The translations under genes were made by a program, and so were the position numbers. The notes beneath the pieces were generated by a model. The model was not told where the DNA came from and did not search any database. It saw only the letters and a program-made list of their open reading frames with translations. DNA of 64,000 nucleotides from JBBCJT01 sp037190665 (lineage in GTDB: Bacteria > Pseudomonadota > Alphaproteobacteria > Acetobacterales > Acetobacteraceae). Below are positions 35,183 to 43,867 of the stretch, piece after piece. The stretch's first letter is position 1. The number at the start of each line of letters is the position of its first letter. Location: positions 1 to 64,000 of the forward strand of contig JBBCJT010000137.1 of NCBI GenBank assembly GCA_037190665.1. The letters are read 5' to 3'.

Positions 35183-36100
35183 CCAAGGCCGCTCAGCCAG
35201 CGGGGGCTGCAGGCCTTCCATCTCACGGTGCTGACCGGGCGCGTCTCCGCCGCGGCCGAGACGCTCGGCCGCTCGCAGCCTGCCGTCAGCCGGCTGCTGA
35301 AGGAGCTGGAGAAGGAGGTCGGCTTCCGGCTTTTCGATCGCGTGAAGGGGCGCCTGCAGCCCACGGCGGAAGGCAGCCTCCTGTTCGAGGAACTGCAACG
35401 GTCGTTCATCAGTCTGGACCGGATCGCCTCGGTCGCCGGGGAAATCCGGCAGGGGCGGCGGGGCACGATCTCGCTGGGGGCGATGCCGACCGCGGCGGCG
35501 GTGCTGCCCCGGGTGATGCGCGATTTCATCGCCGCCCGACCGGGCACGGCCATTGCCTTCCACACCGTCCCGTCCGAGGTGGTGGTGCAGATGGTGCTGA
35601 CCGGCGGCTGCGATCTGGGGTTCATCAGCCCGGCGACCGGCACCCCGGGCCTGAGGGTGGAGCGCAGCTACAGCATTCCCTGCGCCTGCGTCCTGCCGCC
35701 GGGCCACCCGCTTGCCGCGCGGCAGGTGATCCGCCCCGAGGACCTGAAGGGCGAGGCCCTGGTCGCGCTGTTCCCCAGCACGCGCATCGGCGCGCAGTTC
35801 GCCACGATCCTGGAGGCGCACGGCATCGACAAGCTGACCCGCGTCGAGACCCACCTGTCCTACGTCGTCTCCGAACTGGTGATGGCGGGCGTGGGGATCG
35901 GCGTGATCGACGGCATCACCGCCGCGGCGCATGTCGCCAAGGGTGGCCTCGCACGGCCCTTCGAGCCCCGGATCAGCTTCGGCGTACGGGCCGTGCACGT
36001 GGCGGAAACGGAGCTGTCGCCGATGCTCGCCGAACTGCTCCGCCTCTGCGACCGTACATTCGAGCATCCGGATGTGACCGCGCCGCTGCGCGAGGCATAA
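35180..36100 (+). CDS. LysR-family transcriptional regulator (GbpR-like)
   Basis: A 306-residue regulator. The helix-turn-helix is at residues 8-65 (VLTGRVSAAAETLGRSQPAV, then LLKELEKEVGFRLFDRVKGR) and a ligand domain follows. It is divergent from hyuA and upstream of the flavoenzyme genes on its own strand, so it may control either or both. No clear ribosome site precedes the ATG. Confidence 0.92.
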   Translation: MPRPLSQRGLQAFHLTVLTGRVSAAAETLGRSQPAVSRLLKELEKEVGFRLFDRVKGRLQPTAEGSLLFEELQRSFISLDRIASVAGEIRQGRRGTISLGAMPTAAAVLPRVMRDFIAARPGTAIAFHTVPSEVVVQMVLTGGCDLGFISPATGTPGLRVERSYSIPCACVLPPGHPLAARQVIRPEDLKGEALVALFPSTRIGAQFATILEAHGIDKLTRVETHLSYVVSELVMAGVGIGVIDGITAAAHVAKGGLARPFEPRISFGVRAVHVAETELSPMLAELLRLCDRTFEHPDVTAPLREA

Positions 36101-36206
36101 GATTTTTCGATGGCCCCAGACGAAGAACCGAATTGACCGTGCGAGGCTGCGCTCCGACCCTCGCCGCCATGCCGGCCGCATCATCCCGCTCGCGAGTGCC
36201 CTGTCC

Positions 36207-37328
36207 ATGACGGCGGAATTCGACGTGGCGGTGATCGGGGCGGGGCTCGTGGGCAGCGCGGTGGCGCTGGGGCTCGCGGGCAGCGGCAAGCGGACCGCGA
36301 TGCTGGACGAGGACGATCTGGCGCAACGCGCGAGCCGCGGGAACTTCGCCCTCGTCTGGATCCAGAGCAAGGGCATGGGGATGCCGCGCTATTCGTCCTG
36401 GTCGCGGGACTCGGCCGCCCTCTGGCCCGGCTATGCGCAGATGCTGCGTGAGGAGACCGGCGTCGATGTCGGCCTGTCCCAGCCGGGCGGTTTCACCATC
36501 GCGCTGTCCGAGGATGAGCTGATGCGCCGGGCAGCGGCCATGGAGCGGTTGCAGGCCCAGCCCGGCTTCGATCCCTTTCCCTACGAGGTCTGGGACCGCG
36601 CCCAGTTGCGGCAGGCGCTGCCGGAGATCGGGCCGGAGGTCGTGGGCGCGATCCACACCCGGCTGGATGGCCACGTGAACTCGCTGCGGCTGTTCCGCGC
36701 GCAGCACGCCACCTTCACCCGGCGCGGCGGTGTCTACCTGCCCGGTCATCCGGTGGACGGGATCGTGCCGCTGGCGGAAGGCGGCTTTCGTATCCGTTCG
36801 GGCGGAAGCGATATCCTGGCGCGGCAGGTCGTGCTGGCGGCGGGCACCGGCAATGCGCGGCTTGCGCCCATGGTCGGGTTGCAGGCCCCGGTGCGCCCGC
36901 AGCGCGGCCAGGCCATCGTCACGGAGAAGACCGCGCCCTTCCTGCACTACCCGACCGTCACCATCCGCCAGACCGACGAAGGCGGCGTGATGATGGGCGA
37001 CAGCCAGCAGGAGGCGGGATTCGACACGCGCACCGGCCTTGGCGTGCTGGGCGTGATCGCGGACCGCGCCGTGCGCACTTTCCCGCGTATCGGTACGCTG
37101 AACGTCGTGCGCACATGGTCCGCGCTGCGGGTCATGACGCGCGATGGCTTCCCCATCTACCAGCAGTCGGACAGCGCGCCGGGCGCGTATCTCTGCACCT
37201 GCCACAGCGGCGTCACCCTTGCCGCCGCCCATGCGCTGCGCGTCGCGCCGATGGTCGCGGCCGGCATGCTGGACGACAGCCTTTCCGTCTTCCATCCGCG
37301 GAGGTTCGATGTACCGGCGGCTGCCTGA
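36207..37328 (+). CDS. FAD oxidoreductase, HcnC / opine-oxidase beta-like subunit
   Basis: A 373-residue flavoprotein of the DAO fold, likely the substrate-oxidising subunit of a heterotrimer. The FAD loop is VAVIGAGLVGSAVALGLAG at residues 8-26; VVLAAGTGNARLAPMVG and a C-terminal YLCTCHSGVTLAAAHALRVA complete the site. Relatives are HcnC, opine oxidase subunit B and D-hydroxyproline dehydrogenase beta. The next gene, a [2Fe-2S] protein, overlaps it by 20 bp. Confidence 0.9.
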   Translation: MTAEFDVAVIGAGLVGSAVALGLAGSGKRTAMLDEDDLAQRASRGNFALVWIQSKGMGMPRYSSWSRDSAALWPGYAQMLREETGVDVGLSQPGGFTIALSEDELMRRAAAMERLQAQPGFDPFPYEVWDRAQLRQALPEIGPEVVGAIHTRLDGHVNSLRLFRAQHATFTRRGGVYLPGHPVDGIVPLAEGGFRIRSGGSDILARQVVLAAGTGNARLAPMVGLQAPVRPQRGQAIVTEKTAPFLHYPTVTIRQTDEGGVMMGDSQQEAGFDTRTGLGVLGVIADRAVRTFPRIGTLNVVRTWSALRVMTRDGFPIYQQSDSAPGAYLCTCHSGVTLAAAHALRVAPMVAAGMLDDSLSVFHPRRFDVPAAA

Positions 37329-37617
37329 GCGAACCGGCATGGCCGCGCGCGGCGAGGTGCCATTCGTCCTGAACGGCCAGACCGTGTCGGGGGCGGAGGG
37401 CGATACGGTCGCCGCCGCGCTGCTGGCGCTCGGCCATGATGCCTGCCGCGGCACCGCGGTCTCCGGCGTGCCGCGCGGACCCTATTGCATGATGGGCGTG
37501 TGCTTCGACTGCCTGGTCACCGTGGATGGCGTGGGCAACCGGCAAGGCTGTCTGGTGCGGCTGCGCCCGGGCATGCGGATCGAGACGCAGGACGGGCGTC
37601 GGGAAGTCGGCCGTTGA
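37309..37617 (+). CDS. [2Fe-2S]-binding subunit, HcnA-like
   Basis: A 102-residue ferredoxin-like subunit. The cluster ligands are in YCMMGVCFDC (three Cys) and the later GNRQGCLVRL (fourth Cys). Family N-terminus: VPFVLNGQTVSGAEGDTVAA. The ATG at 37309 lies inside the preceding gene and has GGAGG 5 nt upstream. It links the FAD subunits of an Hcn/opine-oxidase-type enzyme. Its TGA overlaps the TTG start of the next gene. Confidence 0.88.
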   Translation: MYRRLPERTGMAARGEVPFVLNGQTVSGAEGDTVAAALLALGHDACRGTAVSGVPRGPYCMMGVCFDCLVTVDGVGNRQGCLVRLRPGMRIETQDGRREVGR

Positions 37618-39050
37618 GGCGGCTCGACGCGCTGGATGCACTTCGGCCTGACTACGACCTCGTTGTGGTCGGTGCGGGACCTGCCGGCCTGTCCGCCGCC
37701 AGCGAGGCCGCGCGGCACAGGCTGTCGGTGCTGCTGGTGGACGAAGCGCCAAGCCCCGGCGGGCAGATCTACCGCGCGGTGACGGAAACGCCGCTCCAGA
37801 ACCGTGCCGTGCTGGGTCCAGACTACTGGCGTGGCGAGGCCATCGCCGCTTCCTTCGCCGCTTCCGGGGCGGACTACCTGCCACAGGCCACGGTCTGGCA
37901 TCTGGATGCCGAGCGATGCATCGGGCTTTCGCTGAACGGTCACGCCGCGACAGTGACCGCGGGCCGCGTGGTGCTCGCGACCGGCGCGTTGGAACGCCCG
38001 TTTCCCGTTCCGGGCTGGACGCTTCCCGGGGTGATGAGCGTGGGTGCCGCCCAGACCCTGCTGAAATCCTCCGGCATCGTCGCGCAGGGGCGGGTGGTGC
38101 TGGCCGGATGCGGTCCGCTGCTGTGGCTGCTTGCCAGCCAGTATCTCGCAGCCGGTCATCCGCCGACGGCGATCCTGGACACCACGCCCGCCGGGAACTG
38201 GCGGGCTGCCCTGGGCGCGGCCGGCGGCTTCCTGCGGTCGCCCTATCTGCGCAAGGGGCTGGGGCTGATGCTGCGCGTGCGGCGTACGGTGAAGGTCATC
38301 GGCGGGGTTACCGGCCTGTCGATCGAAGGCACCGAGGCGCATGCCACGTCGGTGACCTATCGCCGTAGCGGGCAGGATGCGCGGATCGCCGTGGACCACG
38401 TGCTGCTGCATCAGGGCGTGACGCCGAACGTGAACCTCGCCAACGCCGCCGGCTGCGCGTTCGTCTGGGATGAGGAGCAGGCCTGCTTCCGCCCGACGGT
38501 CGATGACTGGGGCAATTCCAGCCTCGACGGCATCGCCATCGCCGGCGACGGGGCGGGCATCGGCGGTGCGGAGATTGCCGCCTGCGCCGGCCAGCTCGCG
38601 GGGCTGGAAGCCGCGCGCGTTCTGGGCCGCATCGACGAGGCGGAACGGGATCGGCTGGCGGCGCCTTCACGTGAGAGGATGCGCCTTTACGGCCGCGGCC
38701 GTGCCTTTCTCGATCGGCTCTATCGGCCGGCGCCGCACTTCCGGCAGGCCCATGACGATGCCGTGGCGTGCCGCTGCGAGGAAGTGACGGGGCGCCAGAT
38801 CCGCGAGGCCGTGACGATGGGCGTGCCCGGACCCAACCAGCTCAAGGCCATGTACCGGTGCGGCATGGGGCCGTGTCAGGGACGGCTGTGCGGGCTGACC
38901 GTGGTGGAGACGATCGCGGCGGCGCGCGGCGTGTCGCCGGCGGAGGTCGGCTACTACCGGCTGCGCACGCCGGTGAAGCCACTGACGCTGGCGGAACTGG
39001 CAAGCATGCCGGCGTCGGAGGCGGACCGGAAAGCGGTGGTGCGGATCTGA
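37614..39050 (+). CDS. FAD/NAD-type oxidoreductase with BFD-like [2Fe-2S] domain, HcnB-like
   Basis: A 478-residue subunit. The N-terminal FAD loop is LVVVGAGPAGLSAASEAARH near residue 16, a second dinucleotide fold follows (VVLAGCGPLLWLLASQYLAA), and a C-terminal BFD-like iron-sulfur domain has VACRCEEVTG and YRCGMGPCQGRLCG. The start is TTG, overlapping the previous stop as TTGA; a longer frame would run back through the small subunit. Together with the two preceding genes it forms a complete heterotrimeric amine/imino-acid dehydrogenase. Confidence 0.9.
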   Translation: MRRLDALDALRPDYDLVVVGAGPAGLSAASEAARHRLSVLLVDEAPSPGGQIYRAVTETPLQNRAVLGPDYWRGEAIAASFAASGADYLPQATVWHLDAERCIGLSLNGHAATVTAGRVVLATGALERPFPVPGWTLPGVMSVGAAQTLLKSSGIVAQGRVVLAGCGPLLWLLASQYLAAGHPPTAILDTTPAGNWRAALGAAGGFLRSPYLRKGLGLMLRVRRTVKVIGGVTGLSIEGTEAHATSVTYRRSGQDARIAVDHVLLHQGVTPNVNLANAAGCAFVWDEEQACFRPTVDDWGNSSLDGIAIAGDGAGIGGAEIAACAGQLAGLEAARVLGRIDEAERDRLAAPSRERMRLYGRGRAFLDRLYRPAPHFRQAHDDAVACRCEEVTGRQIREAVTMGVPGPNQLKAMYRCGMGPCQGRLCGLTVVETIAAARGVSPAEVGYYRLRTPVKPLTLAELASMPASEADRKAVVRI

Positions 39051-39132
39051 GTCGCGCCCTGACCGGCCGGGCCGCGTTGACGCGCCGTACCCGGCCTGCA
39101 AGGCTTTCCATCCGATCGCGCGGGAGGCTTCC

Positions 39133-39876
39133 ATGTCATCTGCAACCCAGGGGCCGAGCAACAAGGCTAAATGGCAGGAAGCGCGCCTCGACCTCGCCGC
39201 CGCCCTGCGCTGGGCGTCTCGCCTTGGTCTGCACGAAGGCGTCTGCAACCACTTTTCCGTCATGCTCGCGCCGGACCGCTTCCTGATCAACGCGCACCGT
39301 ATGCACTGGTCCAAGGCGAAGGCGAGCGGGCTGCTGGTCATCGACGATCAGAACAACGTGGTGGAGGGCGAAGGCCGCCCCGCCATGACGGGGTTCAACA
39401 TCCATGTGCCGATGCATCTGCAGACCGGGCATCGCGTGATCTTGCACACGCACATGCCCTATGCCACCGCGCTCACCTGCATCCGCGGCGGGCGGCTGGA
39501 GATGGTCCATCAGAACGCCGGCCGCTTCCACGGCCTGTGCGCCTATGACGAGGACTTCAACGGCTTCGCGCTCGGCACCGACGAGGGCACGCGGATGGCG
39601 GGGATGATGAAGGACCATCGCGTCCTGTTCCTCGGCAACCACGGTGTCGTGGTGGCGGGCGAGACGGTGGCCGATGCCTTCGACGATCTCTACTACCTGG
39701 AGCGTGCTTGCGAGGTGCAGGTGCTGGCGATGTCCACCGGCCGCCCGCTGATGCACATCCCGGACGAGAAGCTGCCCCGCCTGCGCGACTTCCCGACAAG
39801 GCGCGAGAACGCACACATGTTCCTCGCGGCGGTGCGCGAGATCCTGGACGAGGAAGAGCCCGCCTACGCCTCCTGA
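39133..39876 (+). CDS. Class II aldolase/adducin family protein
   Basis: A 247-residue zinc enzyme of the fuculose-aldolase/adducin fold. Metal His are in VILHTHMPYATAL and GNHGVVVAG; LHEGVCNHFSV is the phosphate/substrate loop. Members split sugar phosphates or decarboxylate sugar acids; others are adducin-like with unknown roles. It lies 82 bp after the flavoenzyme trio, same strand, and its end overlaps the end of the convergent flavoenzyme gene by 13 bp. Confidence 0.9.
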   Translation: MSSATQGPSNKAKWQEARLDLAAALRWASRLGLHEGVCNHFSVMLAPDRFLINAHRMHWSKAKASGLLVIDDQNNVVEGEGRPAMTGFNIHVPMHLQTGHRVILHTHMPYATALTCIRGGRLEMVHQNAGRFHGLCAYDEDFNGFALGTDEGTRMAGMMKDHRVLFLGNHGVVVAGETVADAFDDLYYLERACEVQVLAMSTGRPLMHIPDEKLPRLRDFPTRRENAHMFLAAVREILDEEEPAYAS

Positions 39877-41096
39877 CCGGACCTGTCTGCCGCGCTGCCG
39901 GCGCTGTCGGGGCGGGCTTGTGCCAACGACCGGCTGTCGAACTCGCGCCGGAAGTGTTCGGCCTCCGTCACCTGTCCCGTCGCGAAGCGCGTGATGGGGA
40001 ACAGGTCCAGCGGCGTCGCCGTGCGCCCATCCAGCAGCAGGTCCGCCAGCACCGCGCCGACGCCCGGGCCGAGCTGGAAGCCGTGCCCGCAGAAGCCGAA
40101 GGCATGCCATAGCCCCGGTGTCGTGCCGCTGGGGCCGATCACGGGCAGCATGTCGGGCAGATAGGCCTCGATCCCGGACCAGACCCGCAGCAGCGTCGCC
40201 CCGTGCAGGCGCGGAACGGCGCGGAGCAGATGGCCCATCGCGGCGAGCGTCCTGCGGGGGTCGACAGGCGCGCGGTTGGCGACGGGATCGGATGATCCGC
40301 GCGGATAGCCCGCAACCACGATCTGGCCTTGCGGGGTCTGACGGAAGATGACGCTGCCATCCACCGCCTGCACCGATGGCCGCATGAAATACGGAACGGC
40401 ATCGGTCACGAACTGGGGCGGGCCGGCCGGGACGACAGGGGCCGTTTCGCCGAACCATCCCGCGACCTCCGGCGCCCAGGCACCGGCGACGTTCACGAGC
40501 TGATCGGCCGCGATGATCCCGCCACCATCCGTCTCGATGCGGAAGGCGCCGCCGCTGTGCGCGGCGGCGATGACGCGCGCGCCTTCCCGTATCTCCGCGC
40601 CGCGCGCACGGGCAGCGCGGGCCACAGCGGGCGTGACGAGGCGCGGGTTGGCCACCGCGTCACGCGCAGACCAGGACGCCACACTGAAGCCCTTCAGCCA
40701 GGGCCAGCGCGCGGCCAGCGCCGCCGCATCCAGCACCTCGGTCGTCATGCCGTGCGCCGCGGCCTCCTTCGCGGTCTTCTCCGCTTTCGCGATCTCCTGC
40801 GCATCGTCGCGCGCCGCGTAGAGATGGCCGGTGGCGTCGAACTCGCAGTCCTCGCCGACATGGTCGCGCAGCCGCTCCCAGATCTCCGCCGCGCGGATCG
40901 CGAGCGGAAGCTGTCCCGGGTGGCGGCCCTGGATGCGGAGATTGCCGTAGTTCACGCCGCTGGCCTGCGCGCCGACCGCGCCCTTCTCCAGCACCAGCAC
41001 GGGATGGTCCGGATCGCGACGGCGCAGCATCAACGCGGTCCAGCAGCCCATCAGACCGCCGCCGATGATGGCGGTGCCGGTGCGGGTGACGCTCAC
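39864..41096 (-). CDS. FAD oxidoreductase, HcnC/DadA-like subunit (second module)
   Basis: A 410-residue DAO-fold flavoprotein. FAD loop TAIIGGGLMGCWTALMLRRR near residue 8, ASGVNYGNLRIQGRHPGQL, LVNVAGAWAPEV and the late FGFCGHGFQLGPGVG are visible. The start is GTG, overlapping the previous stop as GTGA. It closes an operon with HcnA- and HcnB-like genes, so it is the counterpart of the HcnC-like gene at 36.2 kb, though clearly a different branch. Confidence 0.9.
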   Translation of the reverse strand: MSVTRTGTAIIGGGLMGCWTALMLRRRDPDHPVLVLEKGAVGAQASGVNYGNLRIQGRHPGQLPLAIRAAEIWERLRDHVGEDCEFDATGHLYAARDDAQEIAKAEKTAKEAAAHGMTTEVLDAAALAARWPWLKGFSVASWSARDAVANPRLVTPAVARAARARGAEIREGARVIAAAHSGGAFRIETDGGGIIAADQLVNVAGAWAPEVAGWFGETAPVVPAGPPQFVTDAVPYFMRPSVQAVDGSVIFRQTPQGQIVVAGYPRGSSDPVANRAPVDPRRTLAAMGHLLRAVPRLHGATLLRVWSGIEAYLPDMLPVIGPSGTTPGLWHAFGFCGHGFQLGPGVGAVLADLLLDGRTATPLDLFPITRFATGQVTEAEHFRREFDSRSLAQARPDSAGSAADRSGQEA

Positions 41097-42475
41097 GGCG
41101 CCGCGGCCTCCTGCGCGAGCGCGGCGTCCAGCGGGATCGGCTTCACGGGCGCCTGACCGCGGAGCCGGCCCACTTCATCCAGCGGCCGGTCGAGCGCCTG
41201 AGACATCGCCTCCGCCATGGCCGATCCGCAGAAGCGCGCCTGACAGCGCCCCATGCCGCAGCGGGTCAGCGCCTTCGCACGATTGATCTCGCGCGGCCCG
41301 AGCGGTTTCGCGAGCGCGGCGCGGAGTGCGCCGAGCGTCACCGCCTCGCAGCGGCAGAGCAGCGTCTCCTCCGGCGTCGTCCGCAGCCAGTGGCCCGGCC
41401 AGGCAAAGGCCCGCGTCAGGTCGCGCTGAAAGGCGCGCAACCGGGTGAGGCGCAGCCGCAGCGCCCGGAGTTCCTCCGCCGGCACCGTCCTGCCAAGATC
41501 GGCCAGCATCGCCCAGCCGGCGAGCCTTCCGCTGAGTTCGGCAGCCTCCGCCCCGCCGATCGCGCAGCCATCGCCGGCGGCGTAGAGGCCGGGCCCGCAG
41601 CGGCCATCTGCATCCGTCGCCGGCAGCCATTGGCGAAAGGTCGGATCGAAACGGAGCGTCGCGCCCGCCAGGTCCGAGAGCTGCGTCTCCGGCCGCAGCC
41701 CGAAACCGAGCGCCACGGCATCGCAGGCGATCCTTCGTTCGGCGCCGCCGTGGTTGGTGAACCGGATCGCTTCGGCCCGCGTCTCGCCTTCGACAACCAG
41801 CCCGGTCACGCCATGCAGGATCGGAACGCCGGCGGCGCGCAGCCGCGCCATGTACGACAGCCCGCGCGCGAGGATGCGCGTCCCGCTGCGGGCGAGACCC
41901 GGCAGAGCGCGCAGCTTCGCCGCGAAGCGCGTGGTGTCGAGGACGGCCGCCACCTCCACACCCATCGTGTGGTATTGCAGCGCCGCGAGGTACAGCAGCG
42001 GAGAGGCGCCGGCGAAGACCACGCGGCGGCCGATCGCCGCGCCCTGATCCTTCAGCAGCACCTGCGCCCCGCCGAGCGAGAACACGCCCGGCAACGTCCA
42101 GCCCGGTACCGGCAGCAGACGGTCCGTCGCTCCCGTGGCCAGCAGCAGCGCCGCCGGGCGGAGCGTGGTGATCCGCGCTCCCTCCGCGAGGAAGACTTCG
42201 CCGTCCTGCACGGTCCAGGCGAGGTGCCGCGGTCGATGGTCCACTCTGCCGGCAACGGCGGCAAAGGCGGCGTGGACGCGGGTGAAGTCCGCCGCGCCGG
42301 CGCGGCCCAGCAGCCGCTTCTTGTCCGGCGTCACCGGCGCGCCGGGCTGCCGCCAGACCTGCCCGCCCGGCCGCTCCGCCTCGTCCACCAGCACGGGGCG
42401 CAACCCGTGTTCCGCCAGCAGCGCGGCGGCGGCCATCCCCGCCGGGCCGGCGCCGACGATGGCGACGCTAGTCAC
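41093..42475 (-). CDS. FAD/NAD-type oxidoreductase with BFD-like [2Fe-2S] domain, HcnB-like (second module)
   Basis: A 460-residue subunit. FAD loop SVAIVGAGPAGMAAAALLAE at the N-terminus, a middle dinucleotide fold (VVFAGASPLLYLAALQY), and the C-terminal iron-sulfur domain with LLCRCEAVTL and TRCGMGRCQARFCG. The start is GTG, 8 bp inside the preceding HcnA-like gene. It parallels the gene at 37.6 kb in the opposite orientation. Confidence 0.9.
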   Translation of the reverse strand: MTSVAIVGAGPAGMAAAALLAEHGLRPVLVDEAERPGGQVWRQPGAPVTPDKKRLLGRAGAADFTRVHAAFAAVAGRVDHRPRHLAWTVQDGEVFLAEGARITTLRPAALLLATGATDRLLPVPGWTLPGVFSLGGAQVLLKDQGAAIGRRVVFAGASPLLYLAALQYHTMGVEVAAVLDTTRFAAKLRALPGLARSGTRILARGLSYMARLRAAGVPILHGVTGLVVEGETRAEAIRFTNHGGAERRIACDAVALGFGLRPETQLSDLAGATLRFDPTFRQWLPATDADGRCGPGLYAAGDGCAIGGAEAAELSGRLAGWAMLADLGRTVPAEELRALRLRLTRLRAFQRDLTRAFAWPGHWLRTTPEETLLCRCEAVTLGALRAALAKPLGPREINRAKALTRCGMGRCQARFCGSAMAEAMSQALDRPLDEVGRLRGQAPVKPIPLDAALAQEAAAP

Positions 42476-42773
42476 GGCGAGCGGGCTCCGGCGCGGCGGT
42501 CAGCAGCTCCATGCCCGCGGCCACGCGCGTCGTGCAGGCGCGCAGGCGGCTGCCGTCGGGCAGCCAGACCCAGCAATCCTGACACGCGCCCATCAGGCAG
42601 AAGCCGGCGCGCGGTGCGCCGTCCACCTCATGCCGGCGCAACTGCGCGCCATGGCTCAGCATGGCGACGAGCAGGCTCTCTCCCTCGAACGCCTCCGCCG
42701 TTGCGCCGTCGATGCGGATCGGCACGCGTGGCGCCTGCCGGTCGAGCAGCCTGTGCAGCAGCGCCCCGGCCAT
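42468..42773 (-). CDS. [2Fe-2S]-binding subunit, HcnA-like (second module)
   Basis: A 101-residue ferredoxin-like subunit. Cluster Cys are in FCLMGACQDC and the later RACTTRV. N-terminal VPIRIDGATAEAFEGESLLV matches the family. ATG 42773 follows the stop of the Rossmann-protein gene by 5 bp. It completes the second heterotrimer. Confidence 0.86.
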   Translation of the reverse strand: MAGALLHRLLDRQAPRVPIRIDGATAEAFEGESLLVAMLSHGAQLRRHEVDGAPRAGFCLMGACQDCWVWLPDGSRLRACTTRVAAGMELLTAAPEPARRD

Positions 42774-42778
42774 GGCGA

Positions 42779-43867
42779 TCAGGCCCGCGCCGCCTGCAAC
42801 CGGTCGCGCAGCGCGGCCATGTCGGCATGCACGGCCTCGAGGTCGCGCAGCGCGAACCCGCCGGCAAGGTCGGGGCTGAGGACGCGGAGCCGGTCGTGCA
42901 GCACGCCGGTGTAGGTGACCTGTCCGTCCGGCGAGACCAGCAGCCCGTTGCGCGCCTCGAAGCTCTCGTTCCAGGCGGCGGCCTCCTCCCGCGACAGGCC
43001 GGGCGGCAGGTCGAGCGCCAGCGCGCCGTCGCGCCAGCGCACCGGATAGCCGCCGGGCAGCCCGAGCGCGCCGGGCGCATGCGCGGCGATCTCGGTGCCC
43101 GGCGTCGCCATGGCGACCAGCAGCGGGACGCTGGCGGACCCCGAGACCTCGATCGCCGGCTCCGGCGTCAGGCGTATCCCGGCGAAGCGCGCGTGAACGT
43201 CCGGCACCTCCGCGCCGTCCAGCCAGACGCGCGGCGGGGGGAAGCCGCTGCGTTCCTCCACGGGCCGGCGCCACGCGCCGATCGTCTGGTAATGCGCCAG
43301 CACCTTCACACGCGCGTCGGGCCCGAGCGCGCCGGCGAAGGCGGAAGACAGGATGCCGACATTGCCGACGCCGCAGGCGACCGGCAGGCCCAGCCCGGCC
43401 AGCATCCCGTTCACCACATCCGGGAAGCAGCAATTCACCAGCACGGCGCGCGAGCCGGCGCGCTGCATGGCACGGCCGACCCGTGCGGAGAGCAGCGCCT
43501 GAAAGACGGCAGTGGCGCTCAGCCCGCCCTCGGCTACCAGACGCGACCATGCATCGCCCGTGCGCGCGATGACGGAGGAGGTCTGCACGGAAGCACCCTG
43601 CACGACGACATCGGGCCGCGCCGCCTCGATCGCCGGCCGTGCGGCGTCGGCGCTCGAAAGGTCGACCACCACCGCTTCCGCGCGAACCTCCGTGCCGAAG
43701 GTGGCGGCGCGCGCGTTGCAGGCGGTGACGAGCCAGGCCAGGCGCGCGGCATCGCGCCCGGCGAGCACGAGGCGGATGGGATGCCGCGCGGTCGCCGCGA
43801 TGTCGCAGGCGATCCGCGTGGCGAAGGCGCCGGTGCCGAACACCATGATGCAGCCAGGGCCGTTCAT
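42779..43867 (-). CDS. Rossmann-fold NAD(P)-binding protein, role unknown
   Basis: A 362-residue protein that I cannot assign. Its N-terminus is a dinucleotide-binding loop (VFGTGAFATRIACDIAATA), followed by VDLSSADAARPAIEAARPDV and VVQGASVQTSS, like saccharopine-dehydrogenase-type proteins where the second domain changes a bound amino-acid adduct. The C-terminal half (VPLLVAMATPGTEIAAHAPG) is unlike families I know. It overlaps the IclR gene (ATGA) and precedes the flavoenzyme subunits, so it probably acts on the same or the next compound. Confidence 0.65.
   Translation of the reverse strand: MNGPGCIMVFGTGAFATRIACDIAATARHPIRLVLAGRDAARLAWLVTACNARAATFGTEVRAEAVVVDLSSADAARPAIEAARPDVVVQGASVQTSSVIARTGDAWSRLVAEGGLSATAVFQALLSARVGRAMQRAGSRAVLVNCCFPDVVNGMLAGLGLPVACGVGNVGILSSAFAGALGPDARVKVLAHYQTIGAWRRPVEERSGFPPPRVWLDGAEVPDVHARFAGIRLTPEPAIEVSGSASVPLLVAMATPGTEIAAHAPGALGLPGGYPVRWRDGALALDLPPGLSREEAAAWNESFEARNGLLVSPDGQVTYTGVLHDRLRVLSPDLAGGFALRDLEAVHADMAALRDRLQAARA

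Noticed and set aside
36207..39050. Hydrogen cyanide synthase hcnABC
   Set aside because: The subunit layout is shared by opine oxidases and hydroxyproline dehydrogenases; nothing points to glycine as substrate.
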